A DNA stretch of 64,000 nt from JBCCXZ01 sp965228005 (GCA_965228005.1 CBDDGV010000001.1:682001-746000), one strand, 5' to 3'. Numbered from the stretch's first letter, positions 24,651 to 33,197 are shown. The notes: a model not told the origin generated them from the letters alone. A program made the numbers and translations.

Positions 24651-25889
24651 GTGATTGCTCGTCTGCTGTTCGTGCTGGTTGTTGCCGTAACCGTGAGTTT
24701 CTCCGACGAGGTCACCGCGCACGCGGAATGGCCTCAGTGGCGGGGGCCGACGCGTGACGGGGCCGACCCGGGGCCGACCTGGCCCGAGTCGATCGGCGAG
24801 GACCGCCTAAAGCAAGCCTGGCGGGTCGAACTGGGCCCGAGCTACTCGGGGCCGATCGTTGCCGACGGCAAGGTGTTCACGACGGCGACGGTCGACAAGC
24901 AGACGGAGCACGTCTACGCCTACGACGTCGCCACCGGCGAACGGCTGTGGGAGGCCTCCTGGCAGGGCGCGATGGAGGTGCCCTTCTTCGCGGCGCGGAA
25001 CGGGAGCTGGATCCGAGCCACGCCGGTCTACAGTGACGGGCTGCTGTACGTGGCCGGCATCCGCGACGTTCTGGTGTGCCTGGACGCGGCAGACGGCTCG
25101 GAGCGGTGGCGGGTCGATCTGGCGGAGAAGTACGGCGTCGGCGTGCCGATGTTTGGGTGCGCCTCGTCGCCGATCGTGCACGGAGACGGCGTGTTCATCC
25201 AGGCGGCGGGGGGGTTCTGTAAGCTGAGTAAGCAGACGGGTGAGGTGGCTTGGCGTGTTGCGGTGGACCATGACGACCCCTCGGACGGGGCGTTTAGCTC
25301 ACCTGCATTTACCGAGATTGCAGGCCGCCCGCAGATGCTTGTGCAGACCCGGTCCGACCTCAAAGGGATCGACCCCGAGACGGGCGCGGAGTTCTTCTCG
25401 CAGCCGATCGAGGCGTTCCGGGGGATGAACATCCTTACGCCGACGGTGTTCGGCGACGCGGTGTTCACCAGCGCCCACAGCGGCAAGTCGCAGCTCTGGC
25501 GGCTGACGGCCGCGGCGAGCGGCGTGGAGGTGGACGAGGCGTGGGAGGACAAGGCGAAGGCCTACATGTCGTCGCCGGTGGTGGTCGACGGGCACGCTTA
25601 CATGCACCTGCAGAATCAGCGGATCACGTGCCTCGACCTGGAGAAGGGCGAGGAGACTTGGCGCTCGAAGCCGTACAGCAAGTACCAGAGCATGGTGACG
25701 CAGGGCGACCGGATCCTGGCGCTCGACTCGGAGGGCGAGCTCTTGCTGCTGAAGGCCGACCCGGCGGAGTTCACGCTGCTGGAGCGTCGTCGCGTGAGCG
25801 AGGACGAGTGCTGGGCCTACCTGGCGGTGAGCGGGGGGAAGGTGTTCGTGCGGGAGCTGAATGCGTTGGCGGTTTATGATTGGGACTAG
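24651..25889 (+). CDS. Secreted PQQ-like beta-propeller protein
   Basis: A 412-residue exported protein with a signal peptide (IARLLFVLVVAVTVSFS, cut near AHA). The mature part starts EWPQWRGPTRDG, a motif marking a large planctomycete propeller family. Seven or so blades follow, with VYAYDVATGERLW, LVCLDAADGSERWRVDL and ITCLDLEKGEETW as repeats. No Trp-docking PQQ pocket can be confirmed by eye. The start is GTG 24651 with AGGAG 7 bases upstream; the longer frame from 24561 overlaps the DUF2256 gene on the other strand. It may act in envelope assembly or polymer handling; the substrate is unknown. Confidence 0.88.
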   Translation: MIARLLFVLVVAVTVSFSDEVTAHAEWPQWRGPTRDGADPGPTWPESIGEDRLKQAWRVELGPSYSGPIVADGKVFTTATVDKQTEHVYAYDVATGERLWEASWQGAMEVPFFAARNGSWIRATPVYSDGLLYVAGIRDVLVCLDAADGSERWRVDLAEKYGVGVPMFGCASSPIVHGDGVFIQAAGGFCKLSKQTGEVAWRVAVDHDDPSDGAFSSPAFTEIAGRPQMLVQTRSDLKGIDPETGAEFFSQPIEAFRGMNILTPTVFGDAVFTSAHSGKSQLWRLTAAASGVEVDEAWEDKAKAYMSSPVVVDGHAYMHLQNQRITCLDLEKGEETWRSKPYSKYQSMVTQGDRILALDSEGELLLLKADPAEFTLLERRRVSEDECWAYLAVSGGKVFVRELNALAVYDWD

Positions 25890-25893
25890 GGGG

Positions 25894-25930
25894 AATTAGC
25901 CACAGATGGACGCAGATGAACACAGATGAG
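25894..25930. repeat. Left inverted repeat flanking the GxxExxY gene
   Basis: A 37-bp sequence with core CCACAGATGGACGCAGATGA. The right copy at 26330-26366 is its near-perfect inverse (about four mismatches at the ends and middle). The ATG at 25926 used by the GxxExxY gene lies inside this repeat, in the last CAGATGA unit. Confidence 0.9.
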
Positions 25931-26309
25931 TGAAGAGAAGAGTTCCCATAGCGATCCGTTGACTGAGCGGATTATTGGTTGTGCATACCGGGTTTCGAAT
26001 GCGCTTGGCGTTGGTTTCTTGGAGAAGGTCTACGAGAATGCCCTGGTCCACGAACTCAAGAAATCTGGCTTGGATGGACAGCAACAGGTTCCGGTAGCTG
26101 TCGCTTATGACGGTGTAGTTGTAGGGGAGTACTTCATCGACCTGCTTGTCGAAGGCAAAGTAGTTCTGGAGCTGAAGCACTCCAAGGCAATCGACAACTC
26201 GCACTTAGCCCAAACGCTCAACTACCTGAAGGCCACGAATCTTCGTGTGGCTCTGATCCTGAACTTCGGCACTTCTCGTCTTGAGATCAAGCGAGTGGTC
26301 AGCGACTAG
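25926..26309 (+). CDS. GxxExxY protein (PD-(D/E)XK nuclease-like fold)
   Basis: This 127-residue protein has the family motif in VGFLEKVYENAL (about 35-46) and the core strands YFIDLLVEGKVVLELKHSKAI (about 76-96), where Asp-x(n)-Glu-x-Lys resembles a nuclease active site. GxxExxY proteins are small and widely spread; their function is unproven. The gene has lower G+C than its neighbours and sits exactly between 37-bp inverted repeats, which supports acquisition as a discrete cassette. No other gene is inside the cassette. Confidence 0.92.
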   Translation: MSEEKSSHSDPLTERIIGCAYRVSNALGVGFLEKVYENALVHELKKSGLDGQQQVPVAVAYDGVVVGEYFIDLLVEGKVVLELKHSKAIDNSHLAQTLNYLKATNLRVALILNFGTSRLEIKRVVSD

Positions 26310-26329
26310 TAAACGCGCAACCCACTGTC

Positions 26330-26366
26330 ATCATCTGCGTTCATCTGCGTCCATCTGTGGCTAAAT
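26330..26366. repeat. Right inverted repeat flanking the GxxExxY gene
   Basis: The inverse partner of 25894-25930, beginning 20 bp after the GxxExxY stop and ending 10 bp before the stop of the convergent outer-membrane-like gene. The arms contain tandem 9-10-bp units of the type CAGATGAA/CGCAGATGA. Confidence 0.9.
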
Positions 26367-26376
26367 CCCAACCACA

Positions 26377-27570
26377 TCAGTACGTAATCGCAATCCGAGC
26401 CAAGAGGCTGTCGTCGAGGGTGACGTTGGGGATGGCGCTGTCGAATTCGAGTTCTCGGCCGAAGACGTAGCCGAACTCGAAGCGGCGGGAGATGCCGCCG
26501 GCGATCTTGCGTTCGTAGCCGGCGAGGATGCGGAAGTCTTGGTAGGAGACGACGTCGGTCGTGCCGGGCGCCGTGGTGGGTTCGTAGGTCCAGATGCCGC
26601 CGCCGAACTCGCCGCCGAGGTAGACCCACCGTTCGTCAACGCCGGGCGGGCCGACGGAGCTGAGCCGTTTGGCGAACCGCGGGCGGGGGAAGACCAGTTC
26701 GTACTTGGTGTCGGCGTCCGGCTCGATCACCACGCCGGCGGCGGGGAAGACGCTCGCGCCGGCGCGGTTGGCGTACACGACGCCCAGCAGCCACTTGCGC
26801 CCCGGGGTTCCCTCGTAGACCGCGAAGCCGCGGCCGCTGACGCGGAACGAGTCGGAGCTGCTCTGCTCGAAGTCGCTGTAGTGGCCGAGGTTGACGCCGA
26901 CGTTCATCGCCCAGGGCCCGTCGCCGAACTTCCGGAGGTGCGTGAAGTCGACCGAGGCGCCGAACAGCCGCGGAGGGAGCTCGGGCACGGTAGGTCCGTC
27001 GAGGTAGAGCACCTCGAACCGCGGGGTGACCAAGAGCGGCGTGTCGCGGCGGAAGAAGGGGAAGCCGAACGTGACGGAGGTTTCCAGATTCGTGACGCCC
27101 AGGGCGTCGTCGTCGAACCGCGGCAGGTAGGTGGAGCTGAAGCTCGCCCGCTGGAAGAAGCCCTTGCGGACACCGGGGGGGAGCTTCGTCTGGGCCGGGT
27201 CGGCGGTCTGCTCGATGTCTTCGGGCCGGGGGATGACGTCGTCGGCGAGGGCGGCGACGCGGAACATGGGTTCTTCGTCGATGCGGATCGGCTCGATGCC
27301 GGGCAGCTCGACCGGCTCGGCGTAAACGGAGCTGGGTTGGAACGGGACCGGCTCGGCGAGGAGCGTTCCGCCGAAGGGAGGGGCGTCGGATTGCTGACCT
27401 TGGGCCGGGGTTGTGAGGCAGAGTGCCAGGAGCACCGAAGCTGTGCGCAAGCGGCTTGTGGGAGGCCTCAGTGAGGCCGGTCTCGGTTTGTTGCCAAGAG
27501 GTTTATCGGCCTCGGAGAGGCCTCCTACAGAAGAGGTGCGGCTCTTACGCCGGTTGTTGCTGCGGGTCAA
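26377..27570 (-). CDS. Outer-membrane beta-barrel-like protein with an in-frame repeat near the N-terminus
   Basis: A 397-residue exported protein, paralogous to the upstream gene: both carry a long Gly/aromatic alternating pattern, the FGFP(F/I)F block, TPLLVTPRFE/TPLLITPGFA, and endings of the barrel type (SLLARIAITY here). The signal core is LRTASVLLALCLTTPAQG. The frame starts with TTG at 27570 in a TTGA overlap with the upstream stop. Residues about 13-38 are encoded by a family B repeat (27457-27535) that keeps the frame and sits between a basic start (MTRSNNRRKSR) and the signal core. A TTG within the core region (27453) could be a later start. Confidence 0.8.
   Translation of the reverse strand: MTRSNNRRKSRTSSVGGLSEADKPLGNKPRPASLRPPTSRLRTASVLLALCLTTPAQGQQSDAPPFGGTLLAEPVPFQPSSVYAEPVELPGIEPIRIDEEPMFRVAALADDVIPRPEDIEQTADPAQTKLPPGVRKGFFQRASFSSTYLPRFDDDALGVTNLETSVTFGFPFFRRDTPLLVTPRFEVLYLDGPTVPELPPRLFGASVDFTHLRKFGDGPWAMNVGVNLGHYSDFEQSSSDSFRVSGRGFAVYEGTPGRKWLLGVVYANRAGASVFPAAGVVIEPDADTKYELVFPRPRFAKRLSSVGPPGVDERWVYLGGEFGGGIWTYEPTTAPGTTDVVSYQDFRILAGYERKIAGGISRRFEFGYVFGRELEFDSAIPNVTLDDSLLARIAITY
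27457..27535. repeat. Family B element inside a coding region
   Basis: A 79-bp element: left arm with GGGAGGCCTCAGTGAGGCC, about 25-bp linker, right arm GGCCTCGGAGAGGCCTCC followed by TACAGAAGAG. The right arm is almost identical to that of the intergenic copy at 50172-50251. It is located in the 5' coding part of the outer-membrane-like gene. Confidence 0.88.
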
Positions 27571-28847
27571 AAGTCGACCCCCGCGCGGAACATGAACGTG
27601 TCGTCGAGTTTAAACGTCTCTGGGCTGCGGGTGCGGTCGTAGACGATCTCGCGGTCGAAGACGTAGCCGACCTCGAAGTGGCCGCGGATCTGGGTGAGGG
27701 TTTCCCACTCGAGCCCGAACTGGACGCGGATGTCGTTGATGTCGACGTCGTCCGCGGCGCCGCTGGCGCGTTGCAGGGTCCAGCGTCCGCCGCCGTACTC
27801 GCCGGCGAAGTACCAGTACCATTGGCTGCTGCCGATGGTGCGGGCCTGCTTGCGGATCTTGGGGTTGGGGAAAACGAGGTAGAGGTCCCACTCGGGGCTG
27901 GGCCGCCAGTGGGCGCCGCCGGCGGGGAGGATGCGGACATCGTTGCGGTCCAGGTACCAGACGCCGGCGAGCAGGTCGAACTTGGGGGAGAACGACATGA
28001 CGCCCAGGCCGCGGCCTAGGACGCGGACCGAGTCGCTGTTGAGAACCTCGAAGTCGGTCCAGACGCCGGTGCGTACGCCGAGGTCGGCCGAGAAGAACTC
28101 ACTGAAACGCGGGTACCAGGCGGCGTCGAGGTAGGCGTCGTAGACCCGCGGCGGGAGGTCGGCGACGGTGTCGATCGGGCCGGCCAACCAGTTGAAGGCG
28201 AAGCCGGGAGTGATCAGCAGCGGCGTGTCGGGGTTGTAGAAGATTGGGAAGCCGAACGTGGCGGCGAGTTCGGTGCGGTTGATGGCGAGGTCTTGGGGGT
28301 CGTTCCCGCCGTACAGGTACGTGTGCTCGAATGATATCTGCTGCAAGAGCCGTTGGAGTCGGACCGAGGAGCCGTCGGGGTTCTGGTACGCGTACGTGCC
28401 GGACTGCCACCCGACCGGCGAGGTGCCCGGGTTGTACGGGGCGCCGTTGTAGGCGGGTGCTCCGTAGGTTTGCGGGGCCCCGATGGGCGTGGCCGTGCCG
28501 GGCTGCGTGAATGCGGGCTGGCCGCCGAAGGTGGGTTGATTGAGCGGAGCTGAGTTGAGTTGGGGTTGGGGAACGGTTGGCTGCCCGAATGTCTGGCCGA
28601 AACCGGGCGAGGCGTTGTACGGCGAGGTGACGGGAGGGGCGCCGACAGCGCCGCTTCCGTATGAGTCAAACGTCGGCGGAGCGAAAGTGTTGGGCTGAGC
28701 GAACGTCTGAGGAGCCCCGCCGAACGTGGGGTCGCTGGTCGGGAACTGCACCCGCTGCGCGGCGGCAGGCGATGGGCCCAGCCCGGCCAGTGCGCTCGCG
28801 ACGACGGCCGTTGCGAGGAACCAAGCTTGCGTGTGCGGGCGTCGCAC
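27567..28847 (-). CDS. Outer-membrane beta-barrel-like protein with proline/glutamine-rich N-terminus
   Basis: A 426-residue exported protein. The signal peptide (RRPHTQAWFLATAVVASALAG, cut near AAAQ) is followed by a low-complexity Pro/Gln/Thr-rich stretch (about 30-165; repeated QPTFGG, GAPQTYGAP) and a beta-rich domain (about 170-426) ending FMFRAGVDF with a terminal Phe, as in outer-membrane barrels. Its stop overlaps the TTG start of the downstream paralogue. The GTG at 28847 was chosen because it opens the signal peptide; the frame stays open to a TTG at 28964. A tandem duplication of the barrel part is the simplest origin of the pair. Confidence 0.8.
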   Translation of the reverse strand: MRRPHTQAWFLATAVVASALAGLGPSPAAAQRVQFPTSDPTFGGAPQTFAQPNTFAPPTFDSYGSGAVGAPPVTSPYNASPGFGQTFGQPTVPQPQLNSAPLNQPTFGGQPAFTQPGTATPIGAPQTYGAPAYNGAPYNPGTSPVGWQSGTYAYQNPDGSSVRLQRLLQQISFEHTYLYGGNDPQDLAINRTELAATFGFPIFYNPDTPLLITPGFAFNWLAGPIDTVADLPPRVYDAYLDAAWYPRFSEFFSADLGVRTGVWTDFEVLNSDSVRVLGRGLGVMSFSPKFDLLAGVWYLDRNDVRILPAGGAHWRPSPEWDLYLVFPNPKIRKQARTIGSSQWYWYFAGEYGGGRWTLQRASGAADDVDINDIRVQFGLEWETLTQIRGHFEVGYVFDREIVYDRTRSPETFKLDDTFMFRAGVDF

Positions 28848-29158
28848 GGGGAGCCTCGGCTGACTGGGTTTCTTGGAGGCGCGGTTGCGGGGACAACCGA
28901 TGGTCGCGGGCGGGAGTGTCCGCGACGCAGGCGGGTAATTAGCTGGCACGGCGGGCTGCGTCAATGTCGCTGTGCCACGAGGAGTGCCAGAGCGGATGCT
29001 AGCAGCGCCAGATGTGGGGCCTGGAGGTTGCTACTCTGAGTCAGCAGGGGTGGCCCCGGCGTCTCGCCAGTGCGGAACAACTCTTCGTGCTGCACTGGCA
29101 AGATGCCAGTGCCACCCAACGCACACTGCTGGGCAAGCCAGCATTGGCGCCTGAAGCG
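28848..29158. other. 311-bp region with a family A element
   Basis: It contains the upstream region of the outer-membrane-like pair and, at 29050-29117, a family A repeat near the end of the convergent-side methyltransferase gene. No other gene was recognised. Confidence 0.45.
29050..29117. repeat. Family A element (two arms)
   Basis: A 68-bp element. The left arm (GGCGTCTCGCCAGTGC at 29059-29074) is partly degraded at its outer side. The right arm, TGCACTGGCAAGATGCCAGTG at 29091-29111, differs from other copies by a paired G-to-A and C-to-T change that keeps the stem. Confidence 0.8.
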
Positions 29159-30301
29159 TCAGTCTGACTCAGAGAGAATTGGCTTCGCCGCGCGTTTCCC
29201 GCTGCGGCGGACGCGTCGTTGGCCGCGGCTGCGGAGCGCGACGAGGCAGACCTCGCGGCGGTTGAACGCTAGCTGTCGGAGCCGCACGTCGCGGTAGCCC
29301 CAGGAGCGGACACGGTCGGCGTGCTCCTGGAGGTGCTCGGCGGCGGACCAGTCGGAGAGTTTGAGGGTGAGCACCAGCCCGCGGATCGTGCTGGCTCGGT
29401 GGGCGAGGACGCCCTCGACCGCGTCGAGCGTGTACGTGGGGGCGACGTTCATGTCGGCGGCGAGCCACTGCACCTCGCGGAGCCACTTCGTGGGCAGTTC
29501 CTTCACGCGCCGGCGGGCGTGGGCGAAGCGGGGGTGCTCGGCGACCTTGGGGTCGACCTCGGCCGGGTCGACGCCGACGACGATCATGCCGCGGTCCAAG
29601 AGCGCCTGCGACGCCCCGCCGGGGGCGCAACCGAGTTCGACCCAGAGGTCTTCGGGTTCGGCGGGGAAGGCGGACCAGCGGAGGGCCTCGTCCATTTTGA
29701 GGTAGGCGCGGGAGACGGCGTGCTCGGGGAGCGTGATCGCCGGGACGCCGCCGGCCCAGCGGGCGGCGCGGGTGTTGGCGCGGTGGCAGCCGACCCACCA
29801 GTCGGACTCGTCGACGAGGACGACGTCGATGATCCAGTCGCTGCGTTTCTCACCTTGATCGGGCGAGAATGCCTCCCAGCCTTCGAGCAGGGCGTTGCGG
29901 ACGTTGGCGGCGGTTTCGGTGGGGCCGGGCTCGAAGTCGCTCTCGCCGGCTTGGGCGCGGTCTCGCTGCCAGACGTGGAGCTGCTTCGGCCGGTGGTCGG
30001 CGATGAACTGGGCGAGCGGCTCGCTGGAACGAACGCCGGCGACGAGTCCTTCGAAGGGCTCCTCTCGGACGTTGACGAGCGAGAGGCTCCACGAGCGGGC
30101 GAAGACAGACTTCAGTGCGAAAGCCGAGGGATTCTCTAACGGCTGCTCAAGCTTGAAGGTGACGAACCCCGGCCGGGAAAACGCGGGGACGGCGCCGGGG
30201 ACGTTGGCGGCGACTTCGGCTTTGAGTGCGGGCCCCGCGCCCTGCTGGCAGGTGCAGAACAGGAACGCGGGTTGGAACTTGGGGGGCATCGGGTCCGCCA
30301 A
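29159..30301 (-). CDS. RlmM-like SAM-dependent rRNA 2'-O-methyltransferase
   Basis: This 380-residue protein has an N-terminal THUMP-like region (FLFCTCQQGAGPALKAEV) and a C-terminal FtsJ-type Rossmann methyltransferase domain with the SAM motif ELGCAPGGAS at about 222-231, then GVDPAEVD. The LKLSDW block carries the conserved Lys expected of the K-D-K-E tetrad of RlmM/FtsJ enzymes. RlmM methylates the ribose of C2498 in E. coli 23S rRNA; the same target here is inferred. It starts 8 bp after the helicase stop, so the two are probably one operon. Confidence 0.88.
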   Translation of the reverse strand: MADPMPPKFQPAFLFCTCQQGAGPALKAEVAANVPGAVPAFSRPGFVTFKLEQPLENPSAFALKSVFARSWSLSLVNVREEPFEGLVAGVRSSEPLAQFIADHRPKQLHVWQRDRAQAGESDFEPGPTETAANVRNALLEGWEAFSPDQGEKRSDWIIDVVLVDESDWWVGCHRANTRAARWAGGVPAITLPEHAVSRAYLKMDEALRWSAFPAEPEDLWVELGCAPGGASQALLDRGMIVVGVDPAEVDPKVAEHPRFAHARRRVKELPTKWLREVQWLAADMNVAPTYTLDAVEGVLAHRASTIRGLVLTLKLSDWSAAEHLQEHADRVRSWGYRDVRLRQLAFNRREVCLVALRSRGQRRVRRSGKRAAKPILSESD

Positions 30302-30309
30302 TCGGTGGT

Positions 30310-32622
30310 TTAGCCGCCTGCGGGGCGGATGGGGGTGTGCGCCAGCACGTAGCGGCGCTCGCCGGCGGTGGCGAACCGGATCGTGGCCCGGCGGTTCTTG
30401 CCGGAACCGGAGAGGGCCATGATCTTACCCGGCCCATGCTCCCGGTGCACGACGGCCATGCCCAGAACGAAGGCGTCGGGCGGGACGTTGTAGCGCTGGT
30501 CGTCGGGTTCTGACGGCGCATCCAGTTGTGCGGCGGTGGTGACCTGCGCGGCGGCGACTTTCCACTTCGAAGAGGTTTCGGCCGCCGGTGCCTCTTCGGG
30601 CTCGTCGAAGCCGTCGGCTTGGCCTATGTCGAATGACTCTTCCTCGAACGCCCCCGTGTCGAACTCGACCGCGTCGTCGCCGAGCCAGGCGAACTCGTCG
30701 TTGATGGTTTGCCGGACGTCCATCTCGTCGCGGGGCAGCTCCATGAGGAACGAGCTCGGCACGGTGCGGCGGCGTTGGCCGCGGAAGTCGCGCTGCACGG
30801 CGTAGCTCAGCTCGAGCCGCTCCTTGGCGCGGGTGATGCCGACGAAGGCGAGGCGGCGTTCCTCTTCGACTTGCGACTCGTCGTTGGTGCTCCGCTCGTG
30901 GGGGAGCAGGCCGTGCTCGAAGGCGACCAGGAACACGACGGCGAACTCCAGTCCCTTGGCGGCGTGGAGCGTCATCATGGTGACCTTCTCGGCGTCGTCC
31001 TCCCAGCCGTCGGTGTCGTTCACGAGCCAGGCGTTTTCGAGGTATTCCTCCAACGCCCCGCCGTCGGGGTGTTCTTCGTCGAACTGGCGGGCGTCGGTGA
31101 GCAGCTCCTCGATGTTCGCCAGGCGGTTGAGGTCTTCTTCCGATTCGCTGTCCTGGAGCTGGGCGCGGTAGCCGGTTTCTTCGAGGACCTTGCCGAGGAT
31201 CTCCTCCATGTCGCCGCCGGCGGATTGGGCGAGGCCGTCCATCATCTGGCGGTACTCGGCGAGCTTCTTGGCCGAGCGGGCAGCGAGGCCTTCGATCGAG
31301 GCGGCGTCGGCCGCGGCTTCCAGCAGCGGGACGCCGCGGATGTAGGCGTGCTCGACCAGGCGGTCGACCGTCTTGCGCCCGATTCCGCGCGTGGGCGTGT
31401 TGATCGTGCGGAGCACGGCCTGGTCGTCGAGCGGGTTGTTGATGAGCTGGCAGTAAGCCAGCACGTCTTTGATCTCTTTGCGTTGGTAGAACTCGAGGCC
31501 GCGGACCATGTTGTAGGGGATGCCCCGCTCGCGGAAGGCGCGCTCGATGGCGCGGGAGAGTGCGTTCACCCGGTAGAAGACGGCGTAGTCGCTCGCCGGG
31601 CGGCCGTTGGCGATGCCGGCGGCGATCGTCTCGGCAACGCCGCGGGCCTCCTCGTCTTGCGTGGAGTACTCGACGAGCGCGACGGGGTCGCCCTCCGGGT
31701 TGTCGGTGTGGAGCGACTTGGCCTTCCGTTGGCGGTTGTAGCCGATGAGCGTGTCGGCCACGCGGAGGATGCTCTTGGTGCTGCGGTAGTTCTGCTCGAG
31801 GCGGACGACGCGCACCTCGGGGAAGTCGGACTCGAACTGGAGGATGTTCTGGATGTCGGCGCCGCGCCAGCCGTAGATCGATTGGTCGGGGTCGCCGGTC
31901 ACCGCGAGGTTGGGGTGGTCGATCGAGAGGGCGCGGACCATGACGTACTGCGCGTGGTTGGTGTCTTGGTACTCGTCGACCAGGATGTAGCGGAAGCGGT
32001 TGTCGAGCGTGGCCCGCACTTCGGGCTGGTCGTGCAGCAGCTTGGCGACGTGCAGCAGGAGGTCGTCGAAGTCGACCGCGGACGAGGCGACCATCCGCTG
32101 CTGGTAGGCGGGGTACACCTCGGCGACGATCTGGCTGAGCGGGCTGCCGCGGCGGGGCTCGAACTCGTCGGGCGTGATGAGCTTGTTCTTCGCGGCGCTG
32201 ATGGCCGAGGCGATGCGCTCCGGCGTGTAGTGCATCGTCTTGAGCTTGCCGGCCTCGATGACGCGTTTGAGCGTCTGCAGTGAGTCAGACGTGTCGTAGA
32301 TGGTGTAGTTGGGCGTCAGGCCCACGAGGTCGGCGTACTGACGGAGCAGTTTGGCGCCGAAGCGGTGGAAGGTGCTTACCCACACCGGCTGGCCGGGGGC
32401 GAGCTGCTCGACGCGCGACCGCATCTCGGCGGCGGCCTTGTTGGTGAAGGTGAGGGCGAGGACCTGGCTGCCGTAGACGCCCTGGCGGAGGAGGTGGGCG
32501 ATGCGGTGGGTGACCACTCGGGTCTTGCCGCTCCCCGGGCCGGCCAGCACCAGCATGGGGCCGTCGACGTGGGCGGCGGCCTCGCGTTGGGCGGGGTTGA
32601 GTGTGTCGAGCAGTGGGTCCAT
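30310..32622 (-). CDS. ATP-dependent DNA helicase, UvrD/PcrA type
   Basis: A 770-residue SF1A 3'-5' helicase. Visible motifs in order: Walker A AGPGSGKT (27-34), ALTFTNKAAAEM (Ia), DEYQDTN (II), GDPDQSIYGWRGA (III), LEQNYRST (IV), TMMTLHAAKGLEF (V) and FVGITRAKERL (VI). The C-terminal 60 residues (VVHREHGPGKIMAL onward) resemble the tudor-like RNA-polymerase/DNA-binding tail of PcrA/UvrD. It serves nucleotide excision and replication repair. Whether this is the only UvrD-type helicase cannot be judged here. Long open frames on the opposite strand are codon-bias shadows. Confidence 0.95.
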   Translation of the reverse strand: MDPLLDTLNPAQREAAAHVDGPMLVLAGPGSGKTRVVTHRIAHLLRQGVYGSQVLALTFTNKAAAEMRSRVEQLAPGQPVWVSTFHRFGAKLLRQYADLVGLTPNYTIYDTSDSLQTLKRVIEAGKLKTMHYTPERIASAISAAKNKLITPDEFEPRRGSPLSQIVAEVYPAYQQRMVASSAVDFDDLLLHVAKLLHDQPEVRATLDNRFRYILVDEYQDTNHAQYVMVRALSIDHPNLAVTGDPDQSIYGWRGADIQNILQFESDFPEVRVVRLEQNYRSTKSILRVADTLIGYNRQRKAKSLHTDNPEGDPVALVEYSTQDEEARGVAETIAAGIANGRPASDYAVFYRVNALSRAIERAFRERGIPYNMVRGLEFYQRKEIKDVLAYCQLINNPLDDQAVLRTINTPTRGIGRKTVDRLVEHAYIRGVPLLEAAADAASIEGLAARSAKKLAEYRQMMDGLAQSAGGDMEEILGKVLEETGYRAQLQDSESEEDLNRLANIEELLTDARQFDEEHPDGGALEEYLENAWLVNDTDGWEDDAEKVTMMTLHAAKGLEFAVVFLVAFEHGLLPHERSTNDESQVEEERRLAFVGITRAKERLELSYAVQRDFRGQRRRTVPSSFLMELPRDEMDVRQTINDEFAWLGDDAVEFDTGAFEEESFDIGQADGFDEPEEAPAAETSSKWKVAAAQVTTAAQLDAPSEPDDQRYNVPPDAFVLGMAVVHREHGPGKIMALSGSGKNRRATIRFATAGERRYVLAHTPIRPAGG

Positions 32623-32788
32623 CGCTGTGCTCAGTGGGAGTGGGAGTAGGGAGGGGAGAGAAACGGGGTCGTCAACTACTCCGTCTACGAACCATGGTAG
32701 ACGTGTGGACGCTTGAGCACCAATGCTAGCTGGGACTTAGGGCGAGCGGCGGCGGTGAGAAAACTGTCGGATTCTGGGAAGGAAATCG

Positions 32789-32815
32789 TTGAATCTGGCG
32801 TTTCGGCGGTATACT
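32789..32815 (+). promoter_or_regulatory. Candidate promoter of the alpha-CTD gene
   Basis: TTGAAT at 32789-32794 and a good -10 box TATACT at 32810-32815 with a 15-base spacer. The predicted leader to the ATG at 32918 is about 95 nt. The rest of the 295-bp region between the helicase start and this gene shows nothing else. Confidence 0.4.
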
Positions 32816-32917
32816 GCTCGCCGAGAGGCGGTCGGAGCGGCCGCCACACACTCGGGGCCCCGGCCATTGACTGACGGTCATTGGCGGCCCGCACTCGTTT
32901 CCAGGGAGGGAACTTCG

Positions 32918-33190
32918 ATGTCTCGCATTCCGCTCAACCGCGTCGAACTCGCCAACGAAGGCCTCCGCGAACGCTTGGAAATGAGCACGGCCGAGATCGG
33001 CCTCGCGGTCCGCACCACCAACTGCCTCGAAGAGCGGGGCATCTTCACGGTGCACGACCTGCTGAACTGCACGCGCGAGGACCTGTTGAGCATCTCGAAC
33101 TTCGGCGAAAAGACGCTCGAAGAGGTCTACAAGGCGCTCGAGTCTGTGGGGTTCTACCGGCCGAATCAGAACCCGCCGCAGCCTCGGTAG
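32918..33190 (+). CDS. Stand-alone RNA polymerase alpha C-terminal domain protein
   Basis: A 90-residue protein whose residues 28-78 match the RNA polymerase alpha-CTD helix-hairpin-helix fold: VRTTNCLEERGIFTVHDLL and SNFGEKTLEEVYKAL. The E. coli DNA-contacting positions R265, N268, N294, G296, K298 and E302 correspond to Arg32, Asn35, Asn61, Gly63, Lys65 and Glu69, all retained. The assembly domain of alpha is absent. Short N- and C-terminal tails flank it. The start is ATG 32918 with GGAGGG 7 bases upstream. It may bind UP-element-like A/T tracts or transcription factors as a free module. A family A repeat follows 8 bp after the stop. Confidence 0.92.
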   Translation: MSRIPLNRVELANEGLRERLEMSTAEIGLAVRTTNCLEERGIFTVHDLLNCTREDLLSISNFGEKTLEEVYKALESVGFYRPNQNPPQPR

Positions 33191-33197
33191 GTTTGCG

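Noticed and set aside
30709..32283. 524-codon open frame on the plus strand opposite the helicase gene
   Set aside because: It is a shadow produced by high G+C codon bias; the opposite strand has all SF1A helicase motifs and this frame has none.
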